Positions 42,129 to 50,327 are shown, numbered from the stretch's first letter. The stretch: DNA of 64,000 nucleotides from Exiguobacterium sp. AM39-5BH (GCF_003467445.1 NZ_QSGS01000009.1:1-64000); one strand, 5' to 3'. Numbers and translations: made by a program. The notes: a model not told the origin generated them from the letters alone.

Positions 42129-42604
42129 ATGCAAACGGTATATATAGCAGGGGGCTGCCTCTGGGGCGTCCAGGCGTTCATCAAGACGTTACCTGGTGTC
42201 GTCGAGAAACGGAGGCCGGACGGGCGAACGGGGTGACAGATACGCTCGAAGGAATATATGACGGTTACGCCGAATGCGTCAAAACGACGTTCGATCCGAG
42301 CGTCGTCACGATAGAGGGTTTGATGGATTACTTATTTGAAATCATCGACCCGTACAGTGTCAATCGCCAAGGCGAGGATGTCGGCGAAAAGTATCGGACT
42401 GACGTCTATAGTGCAGACCCAAGCCATTTGGAAGCCGCGCGCACGTTCATCGACGGTCGGAGCGAGGCGGACCGAATCGCGGTTGAGGTAGTGCCGCTCA
42501 CGAACTACGTCCGAAGTGCGGACGAGTATCAAGACCGGCGCGCGCGATGTCCGGACGATTACTGCCATATTCCAAAGGCATTATTAGAGAAGTACAAACA
42601 ATGA
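42129..42604 (+). CDS. msrA: Peptide methionine sulfoxide reductase MsrA (frame broken by one base)
   Basis: Repairs methionine-S-sulfoxide. ATG 42129 gives MQTVYIAGGCLWGVQAFIKT; the catalytic Cys is in GGCLWG (usually GCFWG). After VVE the frame is lost at GAGAAACGG (42204-42211), where one more A restores TEAGRANGVTDTLEGIYDGY and the rest to LLEKYKQ. The 476 bases are one short of a multiple of three. The reading from 42125 in another frame lacks the catalytic Cys and is not the real protein. Confidence 0.88.
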
Positions 42605-42632
42605 GCCAACACACGTTGTGTCGGCTCATTTG
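42601..42632. terminator. Terminator between convergent genes
   Basis: ATGAGCC(A)ACAC pairs with GTGT(C)GGCTCAT and a short T run follows. It overlaps the msrA stop and faces a minus-strand gene. Confidence 0.75.
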
Positions 42633-42875
42633 TTATGCGCGCTCGAGGACGTTCACGAGCAAGCGATGCACGACCTCGTGGTCGCGCACGTCATGCAGTT
42701 TGTAGTCTTTCCCGGGCAATGTGTACCACTCGGCCGCACCGACGTACGTGATGGCGAGCTCGAGCGTGCCGTCTTCCTGGCATGTCGTCCGTAATTCAAG
42801 ATTTCCACTGATGACGCCGACTTCCTCGGTCATGACGCCGTGAGTGGCTTTAAATACTGAAGATTGCTGGTTCAT
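42633..42875 (-). CDS. Hypothetical 80-residue protein
   Basis: An 80-residue protein preceded on its strand by AGGAG. It looks like a small beta-rich cytoplasmic protein (NLELRTTCQEDGTLELAITY, AAEWYTLPGKDYKLHD). No family is recognised. It lies 18 bases after the secreted HNH nuclease gene on the same strand and may share its transcript. Confidence 0.55.
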   Translation of the reverse strand: MNQQSSVFKATHGVMTEEVGVISGNLELRTTCQEDGTLELAITYVGAAEWYTLPGKDYKLHDVRDHEVVHRLLVNVLERA

Positions 42876-42893
42876 CGTAGACTCCTTTCTGAA

Positions 42894-43526
42894 TCAATAG
42901 ACGCAAGCATTGATGGCCGTTTGAAGGGCCGTCTTTTCTGTCGATTGGAGGCTGAGACCCCAGCGGCTCTTCGTCTCGACCCACATCTTCGCGTAGGCAC
43001 AGCGCGCACCGGTACGGGGAGGCTGCCATGTCGACGGGTCTTGGTCCCCTTTCGAACGGTTCGAGCTGGCCGAGACGGCGATGAGCTGTGGCCCATTCAA
43101 ATCGTTGGCGAAGCTTTGGCGCTTCGTCGTCGTCCAGCTGCTTGCGCCTGAACGCCATGCTTCGGCCAAAGGTACGACATGATCGATGTTAATGTCAGAC
43201 GCTGATGTGAATGTGATGCCGTCATAGTAACTGTACCACTTACCTGTGGTGACCGGACACTCGTCGACGACCGAGTCGGCGTCGCGTTTCAAGACGATGT
43301 GCCGCGTGTTACACCCGTTCCCTTGGCTGCTCCAATGGGGGAATAAGTCACGGCTATAACCGGTCATCGACCCTTCATTTTTCACCGTCAAGGCGTTTAA
43401 TTTAGATAACGCCATTGACTTAGATGGGATACCTGGCGGGAGCGCCGAAGCGGTAGGGGTCGTGAAGTGAAGCGTTGTGGCGACTAAGATGATGGCGAAT
43501 AACGAACTGATGCATTTTTTGAACAT
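42894..43526 (-). CDS. Secreted HNH-type nuclease (DUF1524-like)
   Basis: A 210-residue protein. The ATG at 43526 follows TAGGAGG and starts a signal peptide (MFKKCISSLFAIILVATTLH, cleavage probably after ASA). The mature part has the GmrSD-C/DUF1524 pattern: INIDHVVPLAEAWRSGAS with the HNH-type His, FANDLNGPQLIAVSASSNRS and KGDQDPSTWQPP. Four cysteines (CNTRH, ECPV, CAYA, ACVY) may form disulfides. It probably degrades external DNA or RNA; relatives occur in Bacillus and Streptomyces. Confidence 0.82.
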   Translation of the reverse strand: MFKKCISSLFAIILVATTLHFTTPTASALPPGIPSKSMALSKLNALTVKNEGSMTGYSRDLFPHWSSQGNGCNTRHIVLKRDADSVVDECPVTTGKWYSYYDGITFTSASDINIDHVVPLAEAWRSGASSWTTTKRQSFANDLNGPQLIAVSASSNRSKGDQDPSTWQPPRTGARCAYAKMWVETKSRWGLSLQSTEKTALQTAINACVY

Positions 43527-43781
43527 GTTTGTGCCTCCTATTATGTATGACGACTGAACGACGCGCATCGTAAACACACGATGCACATCGACTATACATG
43601 GCAAGGAAGTGAGAAATACGCAAATTTACAAAAAATGAATCCGAAGATTATAAAAGTTGAGGTCAGGGACACGATACATGACATCAGACGTCCCGGCTTT
43701 AGCACTACCGGCATACGCGTAGGCACCAACTATTGGTATAATGAAATCGGTTTGTAGTAAAGGACGAAGGAGTTGGGATGA

Positions 43782-44975
43782 ATGAATCAAAAAGACATCG
43801 CGGCGATCCGCAAGCATTTCAAGTTGAATGCGGAAGCGGTCAAAATCGCTGACATTTATAATATTTATATTCGCCAAGACAGCAACGAGATTTTTTACGA
43901 GGAGTTACGCTCGTTCCCGTTTGTCGAGCAGGAGCACCAAGAGCTGTTTCTCGCCAACTTCAAGAAAGTGCTCGGCGGCAAAATCGACGAGAAGTTGTTC
44001 GAAGTGAAGTTTCAACATCCGGAGCCGGGCCAGACCGACCATACGCAGACGTTGTTGTATGAGGCACTTCGGACCGACGATATCGAAGAATGGGCCGGTA
44101 TGATGCAGCGGATCGCGCTCAAGATGGTCCAGGAGGCACCGTTTGAGAAAGATATGGTCGTCACGTTCATTCGCTTCAAATACAATAAGCCGACGCGCCG
44201 TCACTCGGAGGAGACGGAAATTGATATGCGTGACGAAGTATGGACGTCGCGCTTCATTCTCGGCAGTATCAATCAGACCGAGCTCCCAAAACAGTCGCTC
44301 GTGTTCGACTATATCGAGCGAGAGTTCAAGTCAAATATCTTCATCAATCCGGTCATCAAACTCGACGCGCCCATCGGCGGCTTTATGTTCCCGTGCTTCA
44401 CGGACAACGCGGCCGACGTCAACCATATCTTGTACGCCGCGCAAAAGGCTCATCAACCAGACTTCGGCTTTATCGAGAACGTCTTGAACGGGACCGAAAT
44501 CGTGACGGCGGTCGAAGAGAAGGCGATGTTCGAGGAGGTCGTCAAAACTGTCATCGGCGAAGAAGTGAACGTCGGGACGCTCGCCACCGTCTATGATGAA
44601 ATCAATCAGATGATCCTAGCCGAAGCGGAACGCGAGGACGAGGACGAGAGCGTGCCGATGATTGACGCCCGTACCGTCGAAATCGTGTTGAAGGCGAGCG
44701 GGGTCGAGGATGTGACGACGGAGAAGGTCGAGCAGGCGTTCCAACAAGTCGTCGACGACCGCCAATATGAGATGAAGGCGAGCAGCGTCGTCCCAAAATA
44801 CACGTCGAAGTCGATTAAAATCAATACGAAAGTCGCCAATATCTCGATCAGCCCGCAAGACTTGAAGTACGTGAGACAAGTGAACGTGAAAGGGAAACGT
44901 TGCCTGTTGATTGAACTAGAAGAAGACACGGAAATCGAAGGATTCAAGTTGATCTCGGAAGAGCTGCTCGACTAA
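43782..44975 (+). CDS. DUF4317 family protein
   Basis: A 397-residue cytoplasmic protein matching the DUF4317 pattern (MNQKDIAAIRKHFKLNAEAV, YNIYIRQDSNEI). There are no membrane segments or catalytic motifs. AAGGAG precedes the ATG, and an extended -10 TGGTATAAT (43735-43742) lies upstream. The function of the family is unknown to me. A small membrane protein gene follows 24 bases downstream, probably co-transcribed. Confidence 0.75.
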   Translation: MNQKDIAAIRKHFKLNAEAVKIADIYNIYIRQDSNEIFYEELRSFPFVEQEHQELFLANFKKVLGGKIDEKLFEVKFQHPEPGQTDHTQTLLYEALRTDDIEEWAGMMQRIALKMVQEAPFEKDMVVTFIRFKYNKPTRRHSEETEIDMRDEVWTSRFILGSINQTELPKQSLVFDYIEREFKSNIFINPVIKLDAPIGGFMFPCFTDNAADVNHILYAAQKAHQPDFGFIENVLNGTEIVTAVEEKAMFEEVVKTVIGEEVNVGTLATVYDEINQMILAEAEREDEDESVPMIDARTVEIVLKASGVEDVTTEKVEQAFQQVVDDRQYEMKASSVVPKYTSKSIKINTKVANISISPQDLKYVRQVNVKGKRCLLIELEEDTEIEGFKLISEELLD

Positions 44976-44999
44976 TATATTCCGAATGGAGGCCATCGA

Positions 45000-45428
45000 G
45001 TGCATCCGACAGAGCTGATTGAATATTTGCTGGTAGCTGTTGTCGTCTTTCTGATTTTTGCGGCATCCTATGTATTTCGCGGGAAATGGCGGACGATGAT
45101 TCGTCTGTTGGCTGTACTCTGCATCCTCACGTATGCGGTGTTTTATGCGATTCGTCCGTCTTTAATCGAGGGCCGGGTCGCGGCGGACGTTGTCATCCTT
45201 GAAGACGAACTCGAAGAACGATATCCGAATGAAACGTTCACTGTCACGACGATTCCATTTCGGACCGAGGGGTACGAGAGTACAAATCCATACACGATAT
45301 ACGTGACATTTTCGAGTGAGCCGGATGCGGAGTATTATTATCAGGTGACAGACGAAGGCGAAGTCGAGCAACAAGGATTCAGTTCGACAATTGAAGGGAA
45401 AATTGACTTTCAACATTTAGGAAAATAA
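45000..45428 (+). CDS. Membrane protein with two N-terminal helices
   Basis: A 142-residue protein starting GTG after GGAGG. Helices at about 7-25 (LIEYLLVAVVVFLIFAASYV) and 32-50 precede an outside domain of about 85 residues with mixed beta pattern (TFTVTTIPFRTEGYESTNPY). Not recognised. It follows the DUF4317 gene closely. Confidence 0.6.
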   Translation: MHPTELIEYLLVAVVVFLIFAASYVFRGKWRTMIRLLAVLCILTYAVFYAIRPSLIEGRVAADVVILEDELEERYPNETFTVTTIPFRTEGYESTNPYTIYVTFSSEPDAEYYYQVTDEGEVEQQGFSSTIEGKIDFQHLGK

Positions 45429-45433
45429 GCTCA

Positions 45434-45456
45434 AGCTCAATGCCTGAGCTATTTTT
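45434..45456 (+). terminator. Terminator after the membrane protein gene
   Basis: AGCTCA pairs with TGAGCT around ATGCC, followed by ATTTTTA. Confidence 0.65.
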
Positions 45457-45536
45457 ATGACAATCAGGTGAGGCAGGTTGAATTTATCACGTGTAATCGT
45501 AAAGCGTTTTCGGAAATGCTGATTAAACATAAATAA

Positions 45537-45566
45537 GGTCCGGAGAGATCATTCTCTCCGAAACCT
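45537..45566 (-). terminator. Probable terminator of dbpA
   Basis: CGGAGAGA and TCTCTCCG pair around TCAT, with outer GGT/ACC pairs; on the reverse strand a T-rich ATTTATG tail follows, so termination may be partial. Confidence 0.55.
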
Positions 45567-45573
45567 CGATTGT

Positions 45574-47018
45574 TTACTTATGGGCTTTACTAACTTTTAG
45601 CTTTTTGCCTTTAATCGGTGTGGATTCCATCGCTTGGAGGACGAGTGAGCCTTTACCGTTCAAAATGTCAACATACGTCATTTGATCGTTGATTGTGATG
45701 ATCCCGATATCGTCTGCTGTCACGCCAGGAATTTTTGCAATCGTCCCGACGAAGTCGACGGCGCGGAGTTTTTTCTTCTTCCCGCCGCTAAAGTGAAGTT
45801 TCATGATGTCTTGGTTGATGCGGGCCGTCTTGTTGTTGCGAACGACGCGTCGTCCGCTCAACTTCTCTTCGAACGCAGCTTGGTTGCGCGCGACTTGCGC
45901 TGCGTTCGGCGCATCCATCTCTGGGATATCGAATTTGATGAATGCCTCAATGGCGCGAACGAACTTGCCTCGTGAGGGGTTGCGAGCGTGATTGCCTTCC
46001 CAGCGTTTCCGGCACGGCCGGTGCGGCCGGTCCGGTGCACGTAACTCTCTTTTTCCATCGGTACGTCATAGTTGATGACGAGGTTGACGTTATCGACGTC
46101 AATCCCACGTGCCGCGACATCGGTCGCGACGAGGTAGCGGAAGTTCCCCATCTTGAAGCCTTCCATGACGGCGAAGCGGTCTTCCTGCTCGAGACCACCG
46201 TGGAGTCGTTCGCACGAATAACCGGCTTGATCGAGTTCGCCGTACACCGTGTCGACGTGCTCTTTCGTCCGACAGAAGATGATACAGCTGTCTGGGTTTT
46301 CAACGACGGTCACGTCTTGGAGCACGGTGAGCTTGTCTTCGCGGCGCACTTCAATCAGACGGTGCTCGATTGTCGAGGCGGTGACCCCACTCGATTCGAT
46401 GGCGATACGGACTGGTTCATTCATGTGCTTTTGGCACAAACGCTCGATGTCATTCGGGAATGTCGCCGAAAAGACCATCGTCACGCGATCGCGCGGCAAT
46501 TCTTGAAGAATCGCTTCGACGTCAGCGAGGAAGCCGCGATTCAACATCTCGTCGGCCTCATCGATAATCAAGTAATCGATTTTATCGAGGACGAGCGTCT
46601 CCCGTTCAATATGATCCATGACGCGTCCCGGTGTTCCGACAACGATATGCGTTTTCTGTTTCAATTCATCACGTTGTTTCGAGAACGGCTCTTTCCCGTA
46701 AACGGCAGTCGCCTTGATTCGTTTGAAACGACCGATGTTCGTCATATCTTCGCGGACTTGAACGGCAAGTTCGCGTGTCGGTGTGAGAATCAGCACTTGC
46801 GGCTTGTTCTCTTCCCATTCGATGAGTTCCGTGACCGGAATGCCGAACGCTGCTGTCTTTCCGCTACCGGTTTGGGCTTTGACGACCAAGTCTTTGCGCT
46901 CAAGTGCGAGCGGGATGACTTTCTGTTGGACTTCGGTCGGTGATTCGTATTTCATGATGCCTAGTGCGCGTTGGATGTCTTCGCTTAGGCGATAGTCTAA
47001 AAAGCTTGGTTGATTCAT
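45574..47018 (-). CDS. dbpA: DEAD-box RNA helicase DbpA/YxiN (frame broken by one base)
   Basis: The helicase core shows motif [14 protein letters not shown] as [11 protein letters not shown] as FSATFP and motif [12 protein letters not shown]. The frame is lost at about 45959-45970; one added base joins it to [17 protein letters not shown] and the C-terminal RNA-binding domain ([33 protein letters not shown]). That domain is typical of DbpA/YxiN, which binds 23S rRNA hairpin 92 during 50S assembly. The 1445 bases are one short of a multiple of three. Confidence 0.9.
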
Positions 47019-47079
47019 AGGGTTACCTCATTTTCGTGTAAGAAACTTCTATTCGAGAAATTTTCATTAGCAATTTGGA

Positions 47080-47217
47080 TTACGCTTCATTATACACGAA
47101 AGCAACCCATTCGTCGTTCATCCCAACAATCGTTTGAATGTAAAGCGGGACAAGTCGAAAGGACGTTCCATATTTAACAACTGTTCTACAAAGACGCTTT
47201 TGATTGTCATTCTTCAT
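47080..47217 (-). CDS. Possible small protein of 45 residues
   Basis: A short frame starting ATG 47217 inside the end of the nucleotidyltransferase gene and overlapping it by 11 bases: MKNDNQKRLCRTVVKYGTSF, then PLYIQTIVGMNDEWVAFVYN. The composition looks protein-like, but no family is known and the start lacks a clear Shine-Dalgarno. It could be chance. Confidence 0.25.
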   Translation of the reverse strand: MKNDNQKRLCRTVVKYGTSFRLVPLYIQTIVGMNDEWVAFVYNEA

Positions 47218-47980
47218 AAAGCAACCGCTGCATATACGGTTCAAGTTTAAATTGTGGATGGTCTTCCAAGCAGGCTGAGAATAAAGTGTGAATCGATTGT
47301 TTGGCACGTTGGATGGATATCGGGTCGATTGAATTAGGATATGTCTGTAAATAATCCTCGATGAACGAACGGTTCAATGTGTGATAAGCCTTGAATTGAT
47401 GCGCTTTTCGTCCCTCTTTCAATGTCTGGGCTGTCAACGTCAACTCACGCAACGTCTCAAGCATCTTCAAAGCATAAATGAGATTGTTTCGCTTCAACTC
47501 TTTCTCCAGTGCTAGCGAGGCATAGATAAACTCAAAGGGAACATCACTGGTCTCGTATCGAATCGGGCTCTCAACAAAACGCTCATGTTCAATCTCCATG
47601 TGTTGGAGGAGTTGCCCGTCCCGATCGACCACGACGTTCCAAAGTGGAGAACGGACCGGGAGTAGTTCGAGTGGGGCGATGGAGATGTTAAACTCCAAGC
47701 GATTCTCGAGTAGGACAATCAGCAAAAAGATGTCCGGTCCGAACTGCTTTTCTTTAACGAAAATAGGGGATAATCGGAGAAAGTAGTCGGTTAAATTCTG
47801 CTTGATTGATTGGGGGTCAACATCAGGGCGGGCAGCCACCATTAAATCGATATCGGAATAGCGGTCCTGATATCCTGCGGCACCGGAGCCGAGCTGAACA
47901 ACCCCTTGAACGCCTGTGTCAGTTTGTAAGTGATTAAGAACGTGTTGGAACTGTGTGTCTCTTTCAACTGTACTGTACAT
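47207..47980 (-). CDS. Nucleotidyltransferase-domain protein
   Basis: A 257-residue protein with the motif LGSGAAGYQDRYSDIDLMV near residue 31 (GS then DxD) and a third acidic segment near LEFNISI, followed by a helical C-terminal domain. It has the same general layout as the protein at 13178-13930, though the sequences differ. The substrate is unknown; such stand-alone enzymes include antibiotic-modifying and toxin-antitoxin members. No antitoxin-like HEPN partner is seen beside it. Confidence 0.7.
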   Translation of the reverse strand: MYSTVERDTQFQHVLNHLQTDTGVQGVVQLGSGAAGYQDRYSDIDLMVAARPDVDPQSIKQNLTDYFLRLSPIFVKEKQFGPDIFLLIVLLENRLEFNISIAPLELLPVRSPLWNVVVDRDGQLLQHMEIEHERFVESPIRYETSDVPFEFIYASLALEKELKRNNLIYALKMLETLRELTLTAQTLKEGRKAHQFKAYHTLNRSFIEDYLQTYPNSIDPISIQRAKQSIHTLFSACLEDHPQFKLEPYMQRLLYEE

Positions 47981-48117
47981 AGAATGACCTCAATTTCGTA
48001 GATGATAAATCCTTATTCTACCAATCAAAGGCGAATCCTTTTAATTTATAAAAGGATGGAATAAAGGTATACATAACTAGTGAGCGTATAAGCCAACTTT
48101 AAACTATAAATTCAGAG

Positions 48118-48256
48118 ACGAATCATCAGAACAGTATGTTAAGGGGCCAGTCATAAAAAGACTGGTGGCTAGTTGTCGATTGTCCAGATACAAAATCGTT
48201 TGGCGACAACGCCGGTGAAGTGCTCACAGACAGTTCTTGCACACGTGATGATTCGT
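48118..48256. other. Folded intergenic element closed by an 11-base stem
   Basis: The gene-free stretch 47981-48537 holds a compact inverted-repeat set. ACGAATCATCA (48118-48128) pairs perfectly with TGATGATTCGT (48246-48256). Inside are CCAGTC/GACTGG (48147-48152 with 48160-48165) and GTTGTCG/CGACAAC (48172-48178 with 48204-48210). No known riboswitch or RNA family was recognised. It may be a small structured RNA or a mobile-element remnant. A -10-like TATAAT (48324-48329) follows. Confidence 0.45.
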
Positions 48257-48408
48257 TAAGTGTGAAAATAGGTGATGACTTTATGTCGACCTACTTTTGT
48301 ATCAAAAGTAACGAGTTATTTTGTATAATGGAATAGACATCTTGTGATTTGAAAGGGGGGCGCATATACGTGGAAAATCGTTTGAGATTTTCTAAGTCTT
48401 CAATCACT

Positions 48409-48447
48409 CATGCAAAGCCAGTTGTCACAAAGGCGATCGTTTGCATG
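48409..48447. repeat. Inverted repeat upstream of the CD3324-like gene
   Basis: CATGCAAA (48409-48416) and TTTGCATG (48440-48447) are perfect complements, with inner GCC/GGC pairs. It lies in the leader region of the next gene, 90 bases before its ATG, and may be an operator or an mRNA hairpin. Confidence 0.45.
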
Positions 48448-48537
48448 GGGCAGAATGTATAAGTTGATCGCTATATAATTTTTACAACAATGGCTTTGCT
48501 TCCTTATTGTCGAAATTCTTATAAGGAGCGAGCAGAT

Positions 48538-48804
48538 ATGAAGTACGTAAATGCGCAACACATTCTTCCAGAGAAATTGCTTCAAGAGGTTCAACGATAC
48601 GTCCAAGGGGAAACACTTTATGTGCCCCGGACAGTTCAAGAAAAGAAGCGTTGGGGAACGGTCAGTGGCGGGAAAAAGCTACTTGAAAAGCGTAACGAAG
48701 CGATTCGGATATCCTTTGCGAAAGGGACCGGGGTCGATCAATTGGCGGATGAATACCATTTGTCTGTCAGTACAATTCGCAAAATCATCTACACTTCAAA
48801 ATAA
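48538..48804 (+). CDS. CD3324-family helix-turn-helix protein
   Basis: An 88-residue protein starting ATG 48538 after AAGGAG. The family pattern MKYVNAQHILPEKLLQEVQR, WGTVSGGKK and the C-terminal helix-turn-helix VDQLADEYHLSVSTIRKII are clear. This resembles the Mor-type regulators called CD3324 family; the target is unknown. The frame is open to 48490, but those codons lack a start signal. Confidence 0.8.
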   Translation: MKYVNAQHILPEKLLQEVQRYVQGETLYVPRTVQEKKRWGTVSGGKKLLEKRNEAIRISFAKGTGVDQLADEYHLSVSTIRKIIYTSK

Positions 48805-48808
48805 TTAG

Positions 48809-48843
48809 CGGCACAACGTATGTTTGCGATTGTGCCGTTTTTT
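48809..48843 (+). terminator. Terminator after the CD3324-like gene
   Basis: CGGCACAA and TTGTGCCG form a perfect stem, followed by TTTTTT. Confidence 0.9.
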
Positions 48844-48935
48844 ATATAAAACAGTTCTAACTTAAAGTAGGTACATGTTTGTAGTGCAAAATCCTTTACA
48901 CTAAAAGAAGTCAGGATTGGAAAGGATGACTGAAC

Positions 48936-49589
48936 ATGCTAGAGCGTTTTATTGAAAACCACCAATTTAATTACATTCGAGAACAAGTAGAAATCATTCG
49001 AGATAGTCGAAAGAAAAGTTTACCGGTCTCCGTATTACAAGCTGTCATTGATTTGGCCAATGCCAAAATTTCATATCTATTTCCAGAAGCGACGCCATCT
49101 CAGCTCGCAATGATCGACGTGTCAACCTTACAAACAGATGAATCATATGACATGTTTATAGATGGATTAAGACCCCATGTCCGGTCGTTTCCACACGTTT
49201 CGGAACAACAAGTGAAAAAACTGTTTCCAAAACAGAAAAAGCTGAAACTTCCAGACGTAGCGGATCTCAATGTGAATCGGATGTCCTATATGAGTTGGAA
49301 TGACTTGCGTTCTAATCGAAAATATATCCTTTGTGAGAAGGAAGATCATCAGCTGATTGGGATTGAGTGTAAGCCAAGCCCGAATTCGAAGAAAAACATT
49401 TGTGCCTTCTGTAATCAGTTGGCAGAAGTCTCATATTGTGTGACTATCACGAAAGCAAAACAAGCCAAAAATCCTGACTATTATAAAGCGATTGGGACAT
49501 ATATCTGTACAGATAGTGTCACGTGCAACGAAAAAATGACAAATCTTAACGGCTTAATGACGTTCGTCGAAACAGCTTTGACAGAGTGA
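48936..49589 (+). CDS. FusB/FusC-family elongation factor G-binding protein
   Basis: A 217-residue protein resembling FusB of staphylococci: an N-terminal helical domain (FIENHQFNYIREQVEIIR), the segment YMSWNDLRSNRKYILC, and a C-terminal four-cysteine zinc finger (CAFCNQ and CTDSVTC) with YICTDSVTCNEKMTNL. FusB proteins bind EF-G and free it from fusidic-acid-stalled ribosomes. The homologue may confer low-level fusidic acid resistance or serve in translation rescue. AT-rich, and with its own terminator, so possibly acquired. Confidence 0.85.
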   Translation: MLERFIENHQFNYIREQVEIIRDSRKKSLPVSVLQAVIDLANAKISYLFPEATPSQLAMIDVSTLQTDESYDMFIDGLRPHVRSFPHVSEQQVKKLFPKQKKLKLPDVADLNVNRMSYMSWNDLRSNRKYILCEKEDHQLIGIECKPSPNSKKNICAFCNQLAEVSYCVTITKAKQAKNPDYYKAIGTYICTDSVTCNEKMTNLNGLMTFVETALTE

Positions 49590-49592
49590 GTA

Positions 49593-49620
49593 AAAGATCG
49601 ACTGTGCGTCGATCTTTTTT
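49593..49620 (+). terminator. Terminator after the FusB-like gene
   Basis: AAAGATCGAC pairs with GTCGATCTTT around TGTGC, followed by T. Confidence 0.9.
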
Positions 49621-49667
49621 GCATGGAGCTTAATAGATCGCTAGCTATGCTAATGTTTAGTTCTCTA

Positions 49668-50111
49668 TTAGTATGCCTGAAGTGATTTGACGGCATGACG
49701 TAGCTGGTCGATCTCCTCGTTTTTCCATCCGTTTCGGTCTGCGGCGTTAATTAACTGCCGGCTCGTTTTGATGAGTGCCTTTGTTAATTCCACAAGTGTT
49801 ACCGTTCCCATGATTGTTTGGGGACGATCCTCTTCTATCAATGTGAGCTCAACTTCTGTGCCGGTCACTTTTTTAGCAGCTATTTGAATTGGACCGTCCA
49901 TGAATTGGAATGAGTAGGTTTCCTGCAACGGGGCAAATAAGAGGGCGCGGCCATTGTCAATCCACCATGTCAACACGATAGCAACGAAATCTGACCAGCC
50001 CTGTCCCGGGAAATAATCATGAAAATCGATGACGAAAGTGATGTTCCCAACGATTTGATTCGAGTACGTTAATGAATGTACATCAAGTTCGATTGAAATA
50101 TGATGTGGCAC
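49668..50111 (-). CDS. Hypothetical protein, possibly immunity-like
   Basis: A 147-residue protein from GTG 50111, eight bases after AGGAGG. Pattern: an N-terminal beta-rich half (IELDVHSLTYSNQIVGNITF, FHDYFPGQGWSDFVAIVLTW) and a C-terminal helical half ending in DQLRHAVKSLQAY. Such small beta-then-helix proteins with a conserved WSD/DF region occur among polymorphic-toxin immunity families, but no family is recognised with confidence and no toxin lies beside it. Confidence 0.5.
   Translation of the reverse strand: MPHHISIELDVHSLTYSNQIVGNITFVIDFHDYFPGQGWSDFVAIVLTWWIDNGRALLFAPLQETYSFQFMDGPIQIAAKKVTGTEVELTLIEEDRPQTIMGTVTLVELTKALIKTSRQLINAADRNGWKNEEIDQLRHAVKSLQAY
50001..50014. promoter_or_regulatory. 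Weak candidate Noc-binding site
   Basis: CTGTCCCGGGAAAT differs at two positions from ATTTCCCGGGAAAT. It is inside a hypothetical gene; chance occurrence is possible. Confidence 0.3.
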
Positions 50112-50132
50112 ACTCGTTCCTCCTTTATGACC

Positions 50133-50327
50133 ACTCACAACAATAAAGGCGAGTTCGTCGTAGGTAACCGTCTTTCAGATATTGTGGCAGCGAAAACAAA
50201 CGGTCTCACTGCAATCGGGTTTCGCTTTGATTTTTCCTAAGAAGAGGAGTTACACCAAGCGGACTACATCGTTAATGAGTTAGCAGATATTCTAGAAATC
50301 CTTGGTCCACCTCACGTTGCGCGTTGA
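50133..50327 (+). pseudogene. HAD-superfamily hydrolase fragment
   Basis: Without a start codon, the frame reads GEFVVGNRLSDIVAAKTNGL, then TAIGFRFDFS, an in-frame TAA (50241-50243), EEELHQADYIVNELADILEI and a second stop at 50327. This is the C-terminal part of a HAD phosphatase (motif IV as VGNRLSDIVAAK, then IGF and ADYIV). The catalytic N-terminal half is absent. It is a decayed gene end, partly overlapping the start region of the neighbouring hypothetical gene. Confidence 0.7.

Noticed and set aside
42125..42604. An in-frame 159-residue reading covering msrA
   Set aside because: Its N-terminus (about 30 residues) is in the wrong frame; the true start MQTVYIAGGCLWG with the catalytic Cys lies in the neighbouring frame and joins after one missing base.
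45942..46943. A 333-codon + strand frame opposite dbpA
   Set aside because: It is fully antisense to a clear DEAD-box helicase with all motifs; its translation has no family-like pattern and it has no ribosome binding site.
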